The notes: generated from the letters alone by a model not told the origin. Shown: positions 7,137 through 16,609, counted from the first letter of the stretch. The stretch: 39,729 bases of DNA from Myroides phaeus (GCF_900099675.1 NZ_FNDQ01000024.1:1-39729), one strand, 5' to 3'. Program-made: numbers and translations.

Positions 7137-9899
7137 ATGAATACAACTTCTTTTTTAGATAAATTAAGCGCTCAGATAAAGGAGGATTTTCCTTTGTCTA
7201 TGAATGATTTAGTCATTGTACTTCCCAATAAAAGGGCTAAAATATTTTTGTTAGAAGATTTAAAAAAATATTATAATACAAGTGTTTTTGCACCTGAAAT
7301 AATTAGTATTGAAGATTTGATACAAAGTTTGTCAGGTATCCGTACCATAGATTCAATAGAACTATTGTTTGAATTCTATATAGTATATAGAGATATTCAT
7401 GGCGAAGGCGCACAAGATTTTGATCATTTTGCAAATTGGGCAAAAATGTTACTGCAAGATTTTAATGAAGTTGATAGGTATTTATTAGATCCTAATTATG
7501 TGTTTTCATATTTAAAAAATATTGAAGATATAAAACACTGGTCATTAGATCCTGAACAAAAGACTGACTTAATTAGTAGTTATTTGGAGTTTTGGGATAA
7601 AATGCCTTTATATTATGATAAGTTATATACCCGATTGATTGAAAAGAATATTGGGTACCAAGGATTGGTTTATAGAGAAGCTGTCAATAAGCATAAAGAG
7701 TTCATAAAGGCTAATAATAAACAATATTACTTTGCGGGATTTAATGCTCTTAATGCTGCGGAAGAAGTAATTATTCAACATATTCTACTCGAAAAGAGAG
7801 GGAAAGTGTTTTGGGACATAGATCAATATTTTATGAATGATCAATATCACGATGCAGGATTGTTTTTAAGGCGAATAAAGAAGAATTGGACTCATTATCA
7901 GAGAAATCCTTTTGAATGGATTGTAGATGAATTTGATCAAGAAAAAAAGATTACAGTTATTCAAACACCCAAAAGTGTTGGTCAAGCAAAAATTGCTGGT
8001 CAAATTATAGAATCTATTTTAGGTAGTAGTCCTAAATTAGAGAAAGTTGCTGTGGTTTTGGGAGAAGAGAATTTGTTGTTACCTGTATTGCATAGTTTAC
8101 CAAATCAAGTTAGTAGTTTGAATATTACAATGGGATATAGTGGGAATAGTAATCCTGTTCAAATTTTATTAAACAAAATCTTCAAGATGCATTTATCAGC
8201 CATTAGAAGGTCAGGAAAACAATATATTGTTTATTATAAAGAAATTCTAGATGTATTAAGTAATCCAATATTGAATGTTGTTATTTCTGGAGAATCTATT
8301 GTAAAGGAAATTAATAATAAGAATATGACTTTCTTCACGCTTAATAGATTTGATGAATGGATTAATGATAGTACTTTTCCTTTGAGAAAGCTTGTATTTG
8401 AATCATGGAAAGAGAAAACTCCTTTGGATATTCTTCAAACATTAATAGATATTGTACTTGTAATTAAAAATAATCTTAATGATGAAATAGATAGTGAACG
8501 ATTAAGTAAGACATTTTTGTATTCAGCTTATCAGATGTTAAATCGACTAATTTCTTATTGTCAAAAGTATAGTTTTATAGCAAGTTATGAGACGCTATAT
8601 GCTTTATATAAGCAAGTTATGGATATGGCAGAGGTGTCTTTTGAAGGGGAGCCTTTACAAGGACTTCAGGTTATGGGAGTTCTTGAGAGTAGGGTTTTAG
8701 ATTTTGATACTGTGATTGTTACCTCAGTAAATGAAGGTAAGTTTCCTGCAGGAAAATCTCAAAATTCATTTATACCATATGATATTAAACGCGAAATAGG
8801 GTTACCTACTTATAAGGAAAAAGATGCGATTTATAGTTATCACTTCTATCATTTGTTATTGCGTGCTAAAAATGTTTATTTAATTTATAATTCTCAAGCT
8901 GATGGAATGGATGCAGGAGAAAAAAGTAGATTTTTAACGCAGTTAGAAGTTGAACAATGTAAAAACCATAAAGTTGAATATGTTACTTATTCAGCAGATT
9001 TGCCAGATAAAGCATATGAAGCAATTGAAATTCCTAAATCAATAAAGCTGCAAGAGGAGTTAAAAGATATTTCACTAGGGAAAGGTTTTTCTCCCTCAGC
9101 CTTATCAAACTATTTGCGTAATCCAATACAGTTTTATATGCAACGTGTTTTGCGTATACGTGAAGTAGAGGAGGTAGAAGAAAGTGTTGCTTTGAATACT
9201 TTAGGAACCATTATTCACAATGCTTTAGAGAATTTATATAAGCCATTTGTAGGTGCTAGATTAACTATTCCAATTATACGGTCTATACAAAAAAATGCTG
9301 ACCAAGAAGTTCAAACACAATTTGAAGAAGTATATAATAGTGACAAAGAAAAAATGGGTAAAAACCTTTTAGCATTTGAAGTAGCTAAAAGAAATGTATA
9401 TCATTTTTTAAATGAGGAGGTTAGTCGATTAGAAAAGGGAGATGATGTATTACTATTAGAACTTGAAACAGAGTTAAAGCTTACATTAGAAGATGACCGC
9501 TTGCCATACCCTGTCAACTTATTTGGATTTGTAGATAGAATTGAAGAGAGGAATGGTGTAATTCGTATTATTGATTATAAAAGTGGTAAAGTAGAGTCAA
9601 ATAATCTTAAGTTAAGCGCTTGGGAAGGTTTGACTTTAGATTTAAAAAATGATAAGATTATTCAGCTTTTATGTTATGCATTAATGTATGCACAAGGAGA
9701 AGAAAATAAGCCTTTTGAAGCTGGAATTTACTCGTTTAAGAATAGACGAGAAGGTTTTCTTTTCTTCGGTGTTCGTAATGGGAAAGAAGTTGACCATAGC
9801 ATTACAAGTGAGACATTATCATTTTTTAAAGACGAATTAGTTGCTTTGATCTTGGCTATTTTAAATCCCCACGATAGTTTCTTAGAAGATATAAAATAA
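7137..9899 (+). CDS. addB: PD-(D/E)XK nuclease, AddB-like subunit
   Basis: 920 aa. Probable second subunit of the AddAB-type repair enzyme encoded with the helicase-nuclease at 1177. The N-terminus (LVIVLPNKRAKIFLLEDL) resembles the degenerate helicase start of AddB, lacking a Walker A lysine loop, so this half is likely structural. The middle carries AddB-like text (ESRVLDFDTVIVTSVNEGKF, then RAKNVYLIYN). The C-terminal nuclease domain is intact: His694 in LGTIIHNALE, then IIDYKSGK (Asp813, Lys815) and the downstream IQLLCYALMY. At the position where Firmicute AddB has an iron-sulfur cysteine in a C-P-x-x-F-Y motif this protein has Asn662 (NPIQFYM), and no cysteine cluster follows, so the Fe-S staple is probably missing. 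The start is fixed by the ATG at 7137, crowded against the ompA terminator. Confidence 0.8.
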   Translation: MNTTSFLDKLSAQIKEDFPLSMNDLVIVLPNKRAKIFLLEDLKKYYNTSVFAPEIISIEDLIQSLSGIRTIDSIELLFEFYIVYRDIHGEGAQDFDHFANWAKMLLQDFNEVDRYLLDPNYVFSYLKNIEDIKHWSLDPEQKTDLISSYLEFWDKMPLYYDKLYTRLIEKNIGYQGLVYREAVNKHKEFIKANNKQYYFAGFNALNAAEEVIIQHILLEKRGKVFWDIDQYFMNDQYHDAGLFLRRIKKNWTHYQRNPFEWIVDEFDQEKKITVIQTPKSVGQAKIAGQIIESILGSSPKLEKVAVVLGEENLLLPVLHSLPNQVSSLNITMGYSGNSNPVQILLNKIFKMHLSAIRRSGKQYIVYYKEILDVLSNPILNVVISGESIVKEINNKNMTFFTLNRFDEWINDSTFPLRKLVFESWKEKTPLDILQTLIDIVLVIKNNLNDEIDSERLSKTFLYSAYQMLNRLISYCQKYSFIASYETLYALYKQVMDMAEVSFEGEPLQGLQVMGVLESRVLDFDTVIVTSVNEGKFPAGKSQNSFIPYDIKREIGLPTYKEKDAIYSYHFYHLLLRAKNVYLIYNSQADGMDAGEKSRFLTQLEVEQCKNHKVEYVTYSADLPDKAYEAIEIPKSIKLQEELKDISLGKGFSPSALSNYLRNPIQFYMQRVLRIREVEEVEESVALNTLGTIIHNALENLYKPFVGARLTIPIIRSIQKNADQEVQTQFEEVYNSDKEKMGKNLLAFEVAKRNVYHFLNEEVSRLEKGDDVLLLELETELKLTLEDDRLPYPVNLFGFVDRIEERNGVIRIIDYKSGKVESNNLKLSAWEGLTLDLKNDKIIQLLCYALMYAQGEENKPFEAGIYSFKNRREGFLFFGVRNGKEVDHSITSETLSFFKDELVALILAILNPHDSFLEDIK

Positions 9900-9915
9900 T
9901 AAAGAGTGGTAAATA

Positions 9916-9958
9916 TGGACATGCCCAAAAGGTATTTAATTTTTAGTGGGCATGTCTA
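9916..9958. repeat. Short inverted-repeat element resembling IS termini, between convergent genes
   Basis: GACATGCCC (9918-9926) is repeated inverted as GGGCATGTC (9948-9956), enclosing 21 nt. The right arm with its flank (GGGCATGTCTAAA) matches the outer edge of the IS at the left of the window (GGGGCATGTCTAAA, 407-420), and the left arm (GACATGCCCAAAA) matches the same IS end in the other orientation. It could be a tiny non-autonomous remnant of that IS, or simply a bidirectional terminator between the AddB-like gene and the hydrolase gene. Confidence 0.5.
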
Positions 9959-9976
9959 AACAATACCTCTCTTTAT

Positions 9977-10759
9977 TTATTTTAAAAATGTTTTTATTGC
10001 TGTCAATAACTCTTCTTTAGCTTCAATATGTAGCATATGTCCTCCATCTAAAGTAATTAGATCCTTTTGCTTGTTGTCAATTTGTGTTATAATATCATCA
10101 TAAACCATAACAGGGTCTTTTTCTCCAAGTATAAATTGTATAGGATAAGGGGCGAAATGTAATAAAACTTCTCGGTCTGTTCTTGTTTTCATTCCCTCTA
10201 AGGCTGCTACAATACCTTGTACAGGCGTTGCAAGAGCATTATTTAGATGTTCTTCAATTTCATTTACTTTTGATTTTCTAGTTTGTAATTGAAATTGATT
10301 TCCAACAGCCATTTTAACAAATAGATCACTGTTCTTTTTAATAATATCTATGGCTCTATCTCTGTTTTGTATTCTTGTAGAACTGTCACTTCTTGTAGTT
10401 GAGGCAACTAAGATTATTTTTTTGACAAAATCTGGATAAAGTTCTCCAAAAGCTAAAGCTACATATCCCCCCATAGAGTGGCCAATAAATGTAACTTTTT
10501 TTAAGTTTAAATGAGAAATAACTGCAAAAACAGCATCTGCCATATCCTCCATACTATGGATATATCCAATGCAGTCTGTTTTTCCATGCCCTAATAAGTC
10601 AATAGAAATTACACGATACTTTTTGGATAGACTTTCTGTGTAATAGTTCCACATTGTTGCATTTTCAAGAAAACCATGTAAAAATATTAAAGAGCTTCCT
10701 TTTCCTTTGTCTATAAACGAAAGGTCTATGTTTTTGTAATTTATCTTGATTAATCCCAT
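9977..10759 (-). CDS. Alpha/beta-fold hydrolase
   Basis: 260 aa, cytoplasmic, no signal peptide. The catalytic triad is visible: nucleophile Ser95 in FIGHSMGGY, acid about Asp215 in ILGEKDPVM, and base His241 in DGGHMLH. The oxyanion-hole motif LIFLHGFLEN is at residues 24-33 and DLLGHGKTD at 54-62. The pattern is that of the broad family including MenH-like, BioH-like and carboxylesterase enzymes; the substrate cannot be told from sequence and no menaquinone or biotin genes adjoin it. It is transcribed alone from a well-formed promoter (10777-10805), divergent from the ChaN-like gene, and converges on the AddB-like gene. Confidence 0.9.
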   Translation of the reverse strand: MGLIKINYKNIDLSFIDKGKGSSLIFLHGFLENATMWNYYTESLSKKYRVISIDLLGHGKTDCIGYIHSMEDMADAVFAVISHLNLKKVTFIGHSMGGYVALAFGELYPDFVKKIILVASTTRSDSSTRIQNRDRAIDIIKKNSDLFVKMAVGNQFQLQTRKSKVNEIEEHLNNALATPVQGIVAALEGMKTRTDREVLLHFAPYPIQFILGEKDPVMVYDDIITQIDNKQKDLITLDGGHMLHIEAKEELLTAIKTFLK

Positions 10760-10776
10760 TCTAACGTATTTGTTTG

Positions 10777-10805
10777 CAAATTTATGAGTTCCCTTATATA
10801 ATCAA
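10777..10805 (-). promoter_or_regulatory. Promoter of the alpha/beta hydrolase gene
   Basis: On the minus strand TTG (10805-10803) and TAAATTTG (10784-10777) are separated by 18 nt, an exact Bacteroidota -33/-7 arrangement. The start codon lies 17 nt downstream. Confidence 0.65.
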
Positions 10806-10879
10806 AACAAAATTCAGGATGTTGTCTGTCAAGTAACGAATATGTTTATTTAAATTCATTCTTAATTAAAGAAAGCTGT

Positions 10880-10887
10880 TATATTTG
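10880..10887 (+). promoter_or_regulatory. -7 box of the ChaN-like gene promoter
   Basis: TATATTTG matches TAnnTTTG exactly, 26 nt before the ATG. No TTG occurs at the usual -33 distance. Confidence 0.5.
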
Positions 10888-10913
10888 TAGCAAATCATAA
10901 AAGTATAAAATAG

Positions 10914-11762
10914 ATGAAAAATATAGTTGTAGCTCTTTCGTTGATATGTTCATTTGGTTTTGCCCAAACAGGAAGGCCATATCAGATTTATAATCAGAAA
11001 GGAAAAAAGGTTAGTTATGATAAAATGATTAAAGAACTTATAAAGGAAGATGTTGTGTTATTTGGGGAGTATCACAATAACTCATTAGGACATTGGCTAC
11101 AATTACAAACTACAGAGTCTTTAGATAAACAGCGTCAATTAGTTTTAGGGGCAGAAATGTTTGAAGCTGATAATCAAGAAGGATTGAGAAATTATATTTC
11201 AGGAGAGATTAATGAAAGTGAAATGGGAGAGCAAGTACGCTTATGGAATAATTATGAAACAGATTATAAACCATTAGTAGAATATGCGAAAGTTAATAAG
11301 CTTAGTTTTATCGCTACTAATGTTCCGAGACGATTTGCAAGTATGGTTTATAAAAAAGGTGTAGAGTCTTTAGATACATTAAGCTCACAAGAAAAGAAAT
11401 GGATTGCTCCATTACCTTTTCCTTATGATAGTAGTTTACCCGGGTATCAAAAAATGATGACAATGTTTGAAGATCATACAGATGAAAATATGCCCAAAGC
11501 ACAAGCTATAAAAGATGCTACAATGGCCCATTTTATTGTTCAAAACGCGAGAAAGGGAGAGTTGTTTTTACATTTTAATGGTTCATATCACAGTAATAAT
11601 TTTGAAGGGATTGTTTGGTATTTGAAAAAGTACAATCCTGCTCTCAAAATTGCGACAATTACTATGGTTGAAGGGGAAGATGGGGTACAATTTACCCCAG
11701 ATAATTTAGGTTTAGCTAACTTTATTATTGTTATTGATGCGAACATTTTAAAATCTTTTTAG
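10914..11762 (+). CDS. ChaN-like exported protein (haem-binding uptake / TIKI superfamily)
   Basis: 282 aa with a short signal peptide (MKNIVVALSLICSFGFA, cleavage before QTGRPY). The mature part shows the EreA/ChaN-like fold signatures: VVLFGEYHNNSLGHWLQL (about 47-64), LGAEMFEADNQEGL (about 78-91), LSFIATNVPRRF and LFLHFNGSYHSNNFEGI. The Glu-His pair in GEYHNN and the His in NGSYH are the residues conserved in the family, in which Campylobacter ChaN binds haem; TIKI relatives are metalloproteases. Which activity applies here is unknown. In Campylobacter ChaN is iron-regulated, but no Fur-like site is obvious upstream. The gene stands alone between a divergent hydrolase gene and sdhCAB. Length is normal for the family. 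Confidence 0.8.
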   Translation: MKNIVVALSLICSFGFAQTGRPYQIYNQKGKKVSYDKMIKELIKEDVVLFGEYHNNSLGHWLQLQTTESLDKQRQLVLGAEMFEADNQEGLRNYISGEINESEMGEQVRLWNNYETDYKPLVEYAKVNKLSFIATNVPRRFASMVYKKGVESLDTLSSQEKKWIAPLPFPYDSSLPGYQKMMTMFEDHTDENMPKAQAIKDATMAHFIVQNARKGELFLHFNGSYHSNNFEGIVWYLKKYNPALKIATITMVEGEDGVQFTPDNLGLANFIIVIDANILKSF

Positions 11763-11877
11763 TTTTTTTTAACTAAAAAGATTATTTAGTCTTAAATAGT
11801 GTGATTATTGCGATTTGTTTCTTGATTTTTATTGTGTTTTTCTCTGTTTAAACTCAGTATAAATAGGGCTTCGCTCG

Positions 11878-11908
11878 TTGTGCATAACGTTAATAAGCTG
11901 TATTTTTG
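11878..11908 (+). promoter_or_regulatory. Promoter of the sdhCAB operon
   Basis: TTG (11878-11880), 20 nt spacer, then TATTTTTG (11901-11908): a full Bacteroidota promoter 36 nt before the sdhC start codon. Confidence 0.7.
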
Positions 11909-11944
11909 AGAGATTTTTTCAAGAAAAACAATTAAAATTACATT

Positions 11945-12769
11945 ATGGCAAAATCTGCACTTTTAAAGTCATCCTTAGCGAAGAAGTATTGGATGGCTCT
12001 TACAGGGTTATTTTTATGCTTGTTTTTGGTTGGTCACTTGGTGGGAAACCTTCAATTGATTTTTGGTGATGCTTCAAAATTCAATGAGTACGCATTATTC
12101 ATGACAACTAATCCAGCAGTAAAAGTATTATCTTATGTTACGTATATTTCAATCTTGTTCCACGCGATTGATGGTATCGTTTTAACAATTCAAAACAAGA
12201 AAGCACGTCCAATTGGATATGCTAAAAACAATGCTGCTGCTAACAGCTCATTTTCTTCAAGAAATATGGCAGTTTTAGGTACTTTATTGTTAGTGTTCAT
12301 CGTTACTCACATGGTTAACTTCTGGGCAAAAATGCATTTTTCTGAAATGCCATTGCAAACAATTGAAGTAACAATTGAGGGGCAAGAACCAGTACTTGTT
12401 TACAAAACAGTACAAGAACAAGCAATTCCTGTTACAGCTGTTGAAATGGGACAGTTAGAAGTGAAAGGAACTCAGTTTTTCCAAGCGAATACAGACTTGA
12501 AAGTTGCTGATGGTTACAAAGATTTACACAAAATTACAATTGAGTTTTTTAAAGACCCAAGTACAGGACTTATTAGTACTATCTTGTATGTAATTGCAAT
12601 GATTGTTCTTGGATTCCACTTATCTCACGGATTTGCAAGTGCATTCCAATCTTTAGGGGTAAACAATCCAAAGTATAACGGATTAATTAAATTTGGTGGA
12701 AAAATCTTCTGCTATTTAGTTCCAGCGTTATTTGCTATTATTCCTTTATATATTCACTTTATTAAATAG
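11945..12769 (+). CDS. sdhC: Succinate dehydrogenase cytochrome b subunit
   Basis: 274-aa membrane anchor of complex II that carries two b haems and passes electrons to menaquinone. Five hydrophobic segments are seen (about 16-40, 58-81, 106-128, 209-229, 252-271). Candidate haem-ligand histidines are His31 (VGHLVGN), His73 (LFHAIDG), His122 (VTHMVNF), and His225/His228 (FHLSHGF), as in B-type di-haem anchors. Between helices III and IV, residues about 131-192 form a long polar loop (with [11 protein letters not shown] and [10 protein letters not shown]) that makes the protein longer than a compact five-helix anchor needs. First gene of sdhCAB; sdhA starts 17 bp after its stop codon. The ATG at 11945 is the only sensible start. 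Confidence 0.93.
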   Translation: MAKSALLKSSLAKKYWMALTGLFLCLFLVGHLVGNLQLIFGDASKFNEYALFMTTNPAVKVLSYVTYISILFHAIDGIVLTIQNKKARPIGYAKNNAAANSSFSSRNMAVLGTLLLVFIVTHMVNFWAKMHFSEMPLQTIEVTIEGQEPVLVYKTVQEQAIPVTAVEMGQLEVKGTQFFQANTDLKVADGYKDLHKITIEFFKDPSTGLISTILYVIAMIVLGFHLSHGFASAFQSLGVNNPKYNGLIKFGGKIFCYLVPALFAIIPLYIHFIK

Positions 12770-12786
12770 TCCTAAAGAAATTGATT

Positions 12787-14787
12787 ATGAAATTAGATTC
12801 TAAGATACCTAATGGACCACTTGATAAAAAATGGTCTGATTATAAAAACCATATAAAATTAGTTAACCCTGCAAACAAACGTAACATTGATGTTATTGTT
12901 GTTGGTACTGGATTAGCTGGGGGATCAGCTGCTGCTACATTAGCTGAGTTAGGTTATAATGTAAAAGCATTTTGTTACCAAGATTCACCTCGTCGTGCGC
13001 ACTCTATTGCTGCTCAAGGGGGAATCAACGCATCTAAAAACTACCAAGGTGATGGTGACTCGGTTTACAGATTATTCTATGATACTGTAAAAGGAGGTGA
13101 CTACCGTGCACGTGAAGCTAACGTTTACCGTTTAGCTGAAGTTTCAGAAAATATTATTGACCAATGTGTGGCTCAAGGTGTACCTTTTGCTCGTGAATAC
13201 GGAGGTCTTTTAGATAACCGTTCTTTTGGTGGGGTACAAGTATCTCGTACATTCTACGCTAAAGGACAAACAGGACAGCAATTATTATTAGGTGCTTATT
13301 CTGCTATGAACCGCCAAATCGGTCGTGGAAAAATTCATATGTACAACCGTCACGAAATGTTAGACATTGTACTTGTTGATGGAAAAGCAAGAGGTATTAT
13401 TGCTCGTAACTTAATTAATGGTGAGATTGAGCGTCACTCAGCTCACGCTGTTGTAATTGCAACAGGAGGATATGGTAACGTATTCTTCTTATCTACAAAT
13501 GCAATGGGGTCAAACGTTACTGCTGCTTGGAAAGCACACAAACGTGGAGCATATTTTGCTAACCCTTGTTTTACACAAATTCACCCAACTTGTATCCCTG
13601 TAACAGGTGACCACCAATCAAAATTAACTTTGATGTCTGAGTCATTACGTAATGACGGACGTATCTGGGTTCCTAAGAAAATGGAGGATGCAGTAGCTAT
13701 TAGAGAAGGTAGATTAAAACCAACTCAAATTGCTGAAGAAGATAGAGATTACTACTTAGAAAGAAGATATCCATCTTTTGGTAACTTAGTTCCTCGTGAC
13801 GTTGCTTCACGTGCTGCTAAGGAAAGATGTGATGCTGGTTATGGAGTAAACGCTACTGGGGAAGCTGTATATTTAGATTTTGCTTCTGCTATTGACCGTT
13901 ACGGAAAAGAGCAAGCAAGATTGAAACACTTAGATGAAAACGACGCTAAACTTGTTTACAAATTAGGTAAAGACGTTGTTGAAAATAAATATGGTAACTT
14001 ATTCCAAATGTACGAGAAGATCGTAGATGAGGATCCATATACAACTCCAATGATGATTTACCCTGCAGTTCACTATACAATGGGTGGTCTTTGGGTAGAT
14101 TATGACTTAATGTCTACAATTGAAGGATGTTATGTGTTAGGTGAGGCTAACTTCTCTGATCACGGAGCTAACCGTTTAGGTGCTTCTGCTTTAATGCAAG
14201 GATTAGCTGATGGTTACTTTGTTTTACCTTACACAATTGGTAACTACTTAGCAAACGATATCCGTACTGGAGAAATTCCAACTGACTTACCTGAATTCGA
14301 GGCAGCTGAGAAAAACGTACGTGGTATGATTGATCACCTTTTAACTAATAAAGGTTCTCATTCAGTTGACTACTTCCACAAAAAATTAGGTAAAATTATG
14401 TGGGATAAAGTAGGTATGGCTCGTAATGCTAAAGGTTTAACTGAGGCAATGGCTGAAATTGCTAAGCTAAGAGAAGATTTCTACAAAGATGTAAAAGTTT
14501 CAGGTACTGCTGATAGCTTTAACCAAGAGCTTGAAAAAGCTTTAAGAGTAGCTGACTTCTTAGAGTTAGGTGAGTTATTTGCGAAAGATGCTTTACACCG
14601 TGAAGAATCTTGTGGAGGTCACTTCCGTGAAGAGCACCAAACTCCTGATGGAGAAGCAAAACGTGATGACGAGAACTTCGCATACGTTGCTGCTTGGGAA
14701 TACAAAGGAAACCCAAGTGATGCAGTGCTTCACAAAGAAGACTTGGTTTATGAAAACATTAAATTGGTAACTCGTAGTTATAAATAA
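12787..14787 (+). CDS. sdhA: Succinate dehydrogenase flavoprotein subunit
   Basis: 666 aa from the ATG at 12787 (an in-frame TTG at 12781 is less likely). Catalytic subunit of complex II, oxidising succinate to fumarate in the cytoplasm at the inner membrane. The FAD dinucleotide fold is [20 protein letters not shown] near the N-terminus. The covalent-FAD histidine lies in [15 protein letters not shown]. Substrate-site text includes [10 protein letters not shown], the [17 protein letters not shown] helix, [12 protein letters not shown] and [18 protein letters not shown]. The C-terminus ends with the usual [14 protein letters not shown] region. Members of this class also work as fumarate reductases in anaerobic Bacteroides; succinate oxidation is inferred from the aerobic flavobacterial context. 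Part of sdhCAB, 51 bp before sdhB. Confidence 0.97.
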   Translation: MKLDSKIPNGPLDKKWSDYKNHIKLVNPANKRNIDVIVVGTGLAGGSAAATLAELGYNVKAFCYQDSPRRAHSIAAQGGINASKNYQGDGDSVYRLFYDTVKGGDYRAREANVYRLAEVSENIIDQCVAQGVPFAREYGGLLDNRSFGGVQVSRTFYAKGQTGQQLLLGAYSAMNRQIGRGKIHMYNRHEMLDIVLVDGKARGIIARNLINGEIERHSAHAVVIATGGYGNVFFLSTNAMGSNVTAAWKAHKRGAYFANPCFTQIHPTCIPVTGDHQSKLTLMSESLRNDGRIWVPKKMEDAVAIREGRLKPTQIAEEDRDYYLERRYPSFGNLVPRDVASRAAKERCDAGYGVNATGEAVYLDFASAIDRYGKEQARLKHLDENDAKLVYKLGKDVVENKYGNLFQMYEKIVDEDPYTTPMMIYPAVHYTMGGLWVDYDLMSTIEGCYVLGEANFSDHGANRLGASALMQGLADGYFVLPYTIGNYLANDIRTGEIPTDLPEFEAAEKNVRGMIDHLLTNKGSHSVDYFHKKLGKIMWDKVGMARNAKGLTEAMAEIAKLREDFYKDVKVSGTADSFNQELEKALRVADFLELGELFAKDALHREESCGGHFREEHQTPDGEAKRDDENFAYVAAWEYKGNPSDAVLHKEDLVYENIKLVTRSYK

Positions 14788-14838
14788 TATTGAGACAAAG
14801 ATTTTTTAATCTTGTCTTATTGTAAAAATTCGATACAA

Positions 14839-15582
14839 ATGAATCTTACACTAAAAATATGGCGTCAATCCAACGCTAAAGTACAAGGAAAAATGGTTGA
14901 TTATAAAATCGACAACGTTTCTCCTGATATGTCTTTCTTAGAAATGCTTGATGTTTTAAACAATGAGTTAATCGAGAAAGGTGATGAGCCAGTAGCTTTT
15001 GACCACGACTGTCGTGAAGGTATTTGTGGTATGTGTTCATTATTTATTAATGGAGAAGCTCACGGACCTGATAGAGGTATTACAACTTGTCAGTTACACA
15101 TGAGAAAGTTTAAAGATGGAGATACTATCTACATTGAGCCTTTTAGAGCTAAAGCTTTCCCTGTAATCAAGGATTTAGTTGTAGACCGTACTGCTTTTGA
15201 TAAAATTCAACATGCAGGTGGATTTATTTCTGTAAATACATCAGGTAATACACAAGATGCTAACGCTATTCCTGTTCCTAAACATGATGCAGACCGTGCT
15301 TTTGACGCTGCTACTTGTATTGGATGTGGTGCTTGTGTTGCAACATGTAAAAACTCTTCAGCGATGTTATTCGTTTCTGCTAAAGTTTCTCAATTTGCTT
15401 TATTACCGCAAGGTAAAGTTGAAGCAGCTGATCGTGTTATGAACATGGTTGAAGAAATGGATGCTTTAGGATTTGGTAACTGTACTAATACAGGAGCTTG
15501 TGAAATCGAATGTCCAAAAGGTATTTCTCTTGAGAATATCGCTCGTATGAATAGAGAGTATTTAAAAGCAAGTTTGAAGTAA
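14839..15582 (+). CDS. sdhB: Succinate dehydrogenase iron-sulfur subunit
   Basis: About 247 aa from the ATG at 14839 ([14 protein letters not shown]), preferred over an upstream in-frame TTG at 14812. It passes electrons from FAD to the quinone site through three iron-sulfur clusters. The [2Fe-2S] cysteines are in [13 protein letters not shown] and the following TTCQLHM; the other two clusters are bound by [15 protein letters not shown] and by [15 protein letters not shown]. All three cluster motifs are complete. Last gene of the operon, followed at once by a strong terminator. Confidence 0.97.
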   Translation: MNLTLKIWRQSNAKVQGKMVDYKIDNVSPDMSFLEMLDVLNNELIEKGDEPVAFDHDCREGICGMCSLFINGEAHGPDRGITTCQLHMRKFKDGDTIYIEPFRAKAFPVIKDLVVDRTAFDKIQHAGGFISVNTSGNTQDANAIPVPKHDADRAFDAATCIGCGACVATCKNSSAMLFVSAKVSQFALLPQGKVEAADRVMNMVEEMDALGFGNCTNTGACEIECPKGISLENIARMNREYLKASLK

Positions 15583-15600
15583 TTCAACTCAATTTATAGG

Positions 15601-15629
15601 AAAGCCCGTGTAAGACACGGGCTTTTTTT
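15601..15629 (+). terminator. Rho-independent terminator of sdhCAB
   Basis: AAAGCCCGTGT (15601-15611) pairs perfectly with ACACGGGCTTT (15615-15625) around a 3-nt loop, followed by a T run to 15629. Confidence 0.95.
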
Positions 15630-15732
15630 ATGGAACATTTTCATCTTTGTTTTTTCAACTAACATTATAGGCTTAGAAAATATTTGTGCAACTGCACTTT
15701 TGAAAAGAGGAGTTACTTCAGCTTTCTTTTCT

Positions 15733-15740
15733 TATTTTTG
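15733..15740 (+). promoter_or_regulatory. -7 box of the nitrilase-family gene
   Basis: TATTTTTG matches the -7 consensus exactly, 20 nt before the ATG. No TTG is placed at the usual -33 distance. Confidence 0.45.
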
Positions 15741-15760
15741 AATTTATTAATCAAACCAAA

Positions 15761-16537
15761 ATGACAATGAAAGTAGCATTAATACAAGCGCCATTGGCTT
15801 GGGAAAATATAGAGGAGAATAAACAGACATTCTTGAAGAAGTTAAATAGTCTTTCTGAAGATACTGAACTTGTAGTTTTGCCAGAGATGTTTACCTCGGG
15901 CTTTACAATGCGTCCAGAGCGAGTTTCTATGGGAATGTCGGATATGTTTATTGGTGAGTTGATATCATTGTGTAAATCGCGTCATTTTGCTTTAACAGGG
16001 AGTATTGTTATTGAGGAAAACAGCAGGTATTATAACCGTATGTTTTTTATCTTTCCTACGGGAGAAGTAAAAACCTATGATAAGCGCCATTTGTTTTCTT
16101 TAGCAGGCGAAGAAAAGGTATATACAGCAGGTCAAGAACGATTAATTGTGGAGTACAAAGGTTGGAAAATTTGTCCTCTTGTTTGTTATGATTTACGCTT
16201 TCCCGCATTTAGTAGAAATGTAGGAGGGGTATATGATTTGTTGCTTTATGTTGCAAGCTGGCCAGACCAACGTATTTACGCGTGGGACTCTTTGATTAAA
16301 GCGCGTTCGATAGAAAATATGTCTTACGTAGTTGGAGTCAATAGAAGTGGCTCTGATGAGAATAATAATGTGTATTCAGGACATTCACAGGTTTTAGATA
16401 CATTGGGTAATTACCTTGTTGAACCATTAGTTGGAGAACAAGTAGTTTATGTTGAATTAGATAAAGAAAAGCAAGATAAGTTACGTCAGCGTTTTGGATT
16501 TTTAAAAGATGCGGATGACTTTACATTGTTGAGATAA
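15761..16537 (+). CDS. Nitrilase-superfamily amidohydrolase, omega-amidase (YafV/NIT2) type
   Basis: 258-aa cytoplasmic C-N hydrolase. The catalytic triad is visible: Glu42 (VLPEMF), Lys108 (TYDKRHLF) and Cys142 (LVCYDLRFP). The combination DKRHLFS with CYDLRFP, and the absence of fused domains, points to the omega-amidase branch, which hydrolyses the omega-amide of alpha-ketoglutaramate or alpha-ketosuccinamate made by glutamine and asparagine transaminases. Other small amides are possible. Start may be the ATG at 15761 or at 15767 (MTMK). Single-gene unit between the sdhCAB terminator and a shared bidirectional terminator. Confidence 0.9.
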   Translation: MTMKVALIQAPLAWENIEENKQTFLKKLNSLSEDTELVVLPEMFTSGFTMRPERVSMGMSDMFIGELISLCKSRHFALTGSIVIEENSRYYNRMFFIFPTGEVKTYDKRHLFSLAGEEKVYTAGQERLIVEYKGWKICPLVCYDLRFPAFSRNVGGVYDLLLYVASWPDQRIYAWDSLIKARSIENMSYVVGVNRSGSDENNNVYSGHSQVLDTLGNYLVEPLVGEQVVYVELDKEKQDKLRQRFGFLKDADDFTLLR

Positions 16538-16551
16538 AAAAGAGAAATACT

Positions 16552-16589
16552 AAAAAGCCTCTTAGTAACCATTTACTAAGAGGCTTTTT
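16552..16589. terminator. Bidirectional terminator between nitrilase and lipoprotein genes
   Basis: A 17-bp perfect stem (AAAAAGCCTCTTAGTAA at 16552-16568 with its complement at 16573-16589) closes a 4-nt loop. A-run on one side and T-run on the other make it functional in both directions, as expected between convergent genes. Confidence 0.95.
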
Positions 16590-16609
16590 TATTGATGATA
16601 AATCTTAAT

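Noticed and set aside
11755..11780. Hairpin overlapping the ChaN-like stop codon as a terminator
   Set aside because: The 10-bp arms are almost all A/T, the loop is a T run, and no T tail follows; stability would be low.
12781..12786. TTG at 12781 as the sdhA start (likewise TTG at 14812 for sdhB and 38981 for accC)
   Set aside because: In each case an ATG a short way downstream gives the family-typical N-terminus and better spacing.
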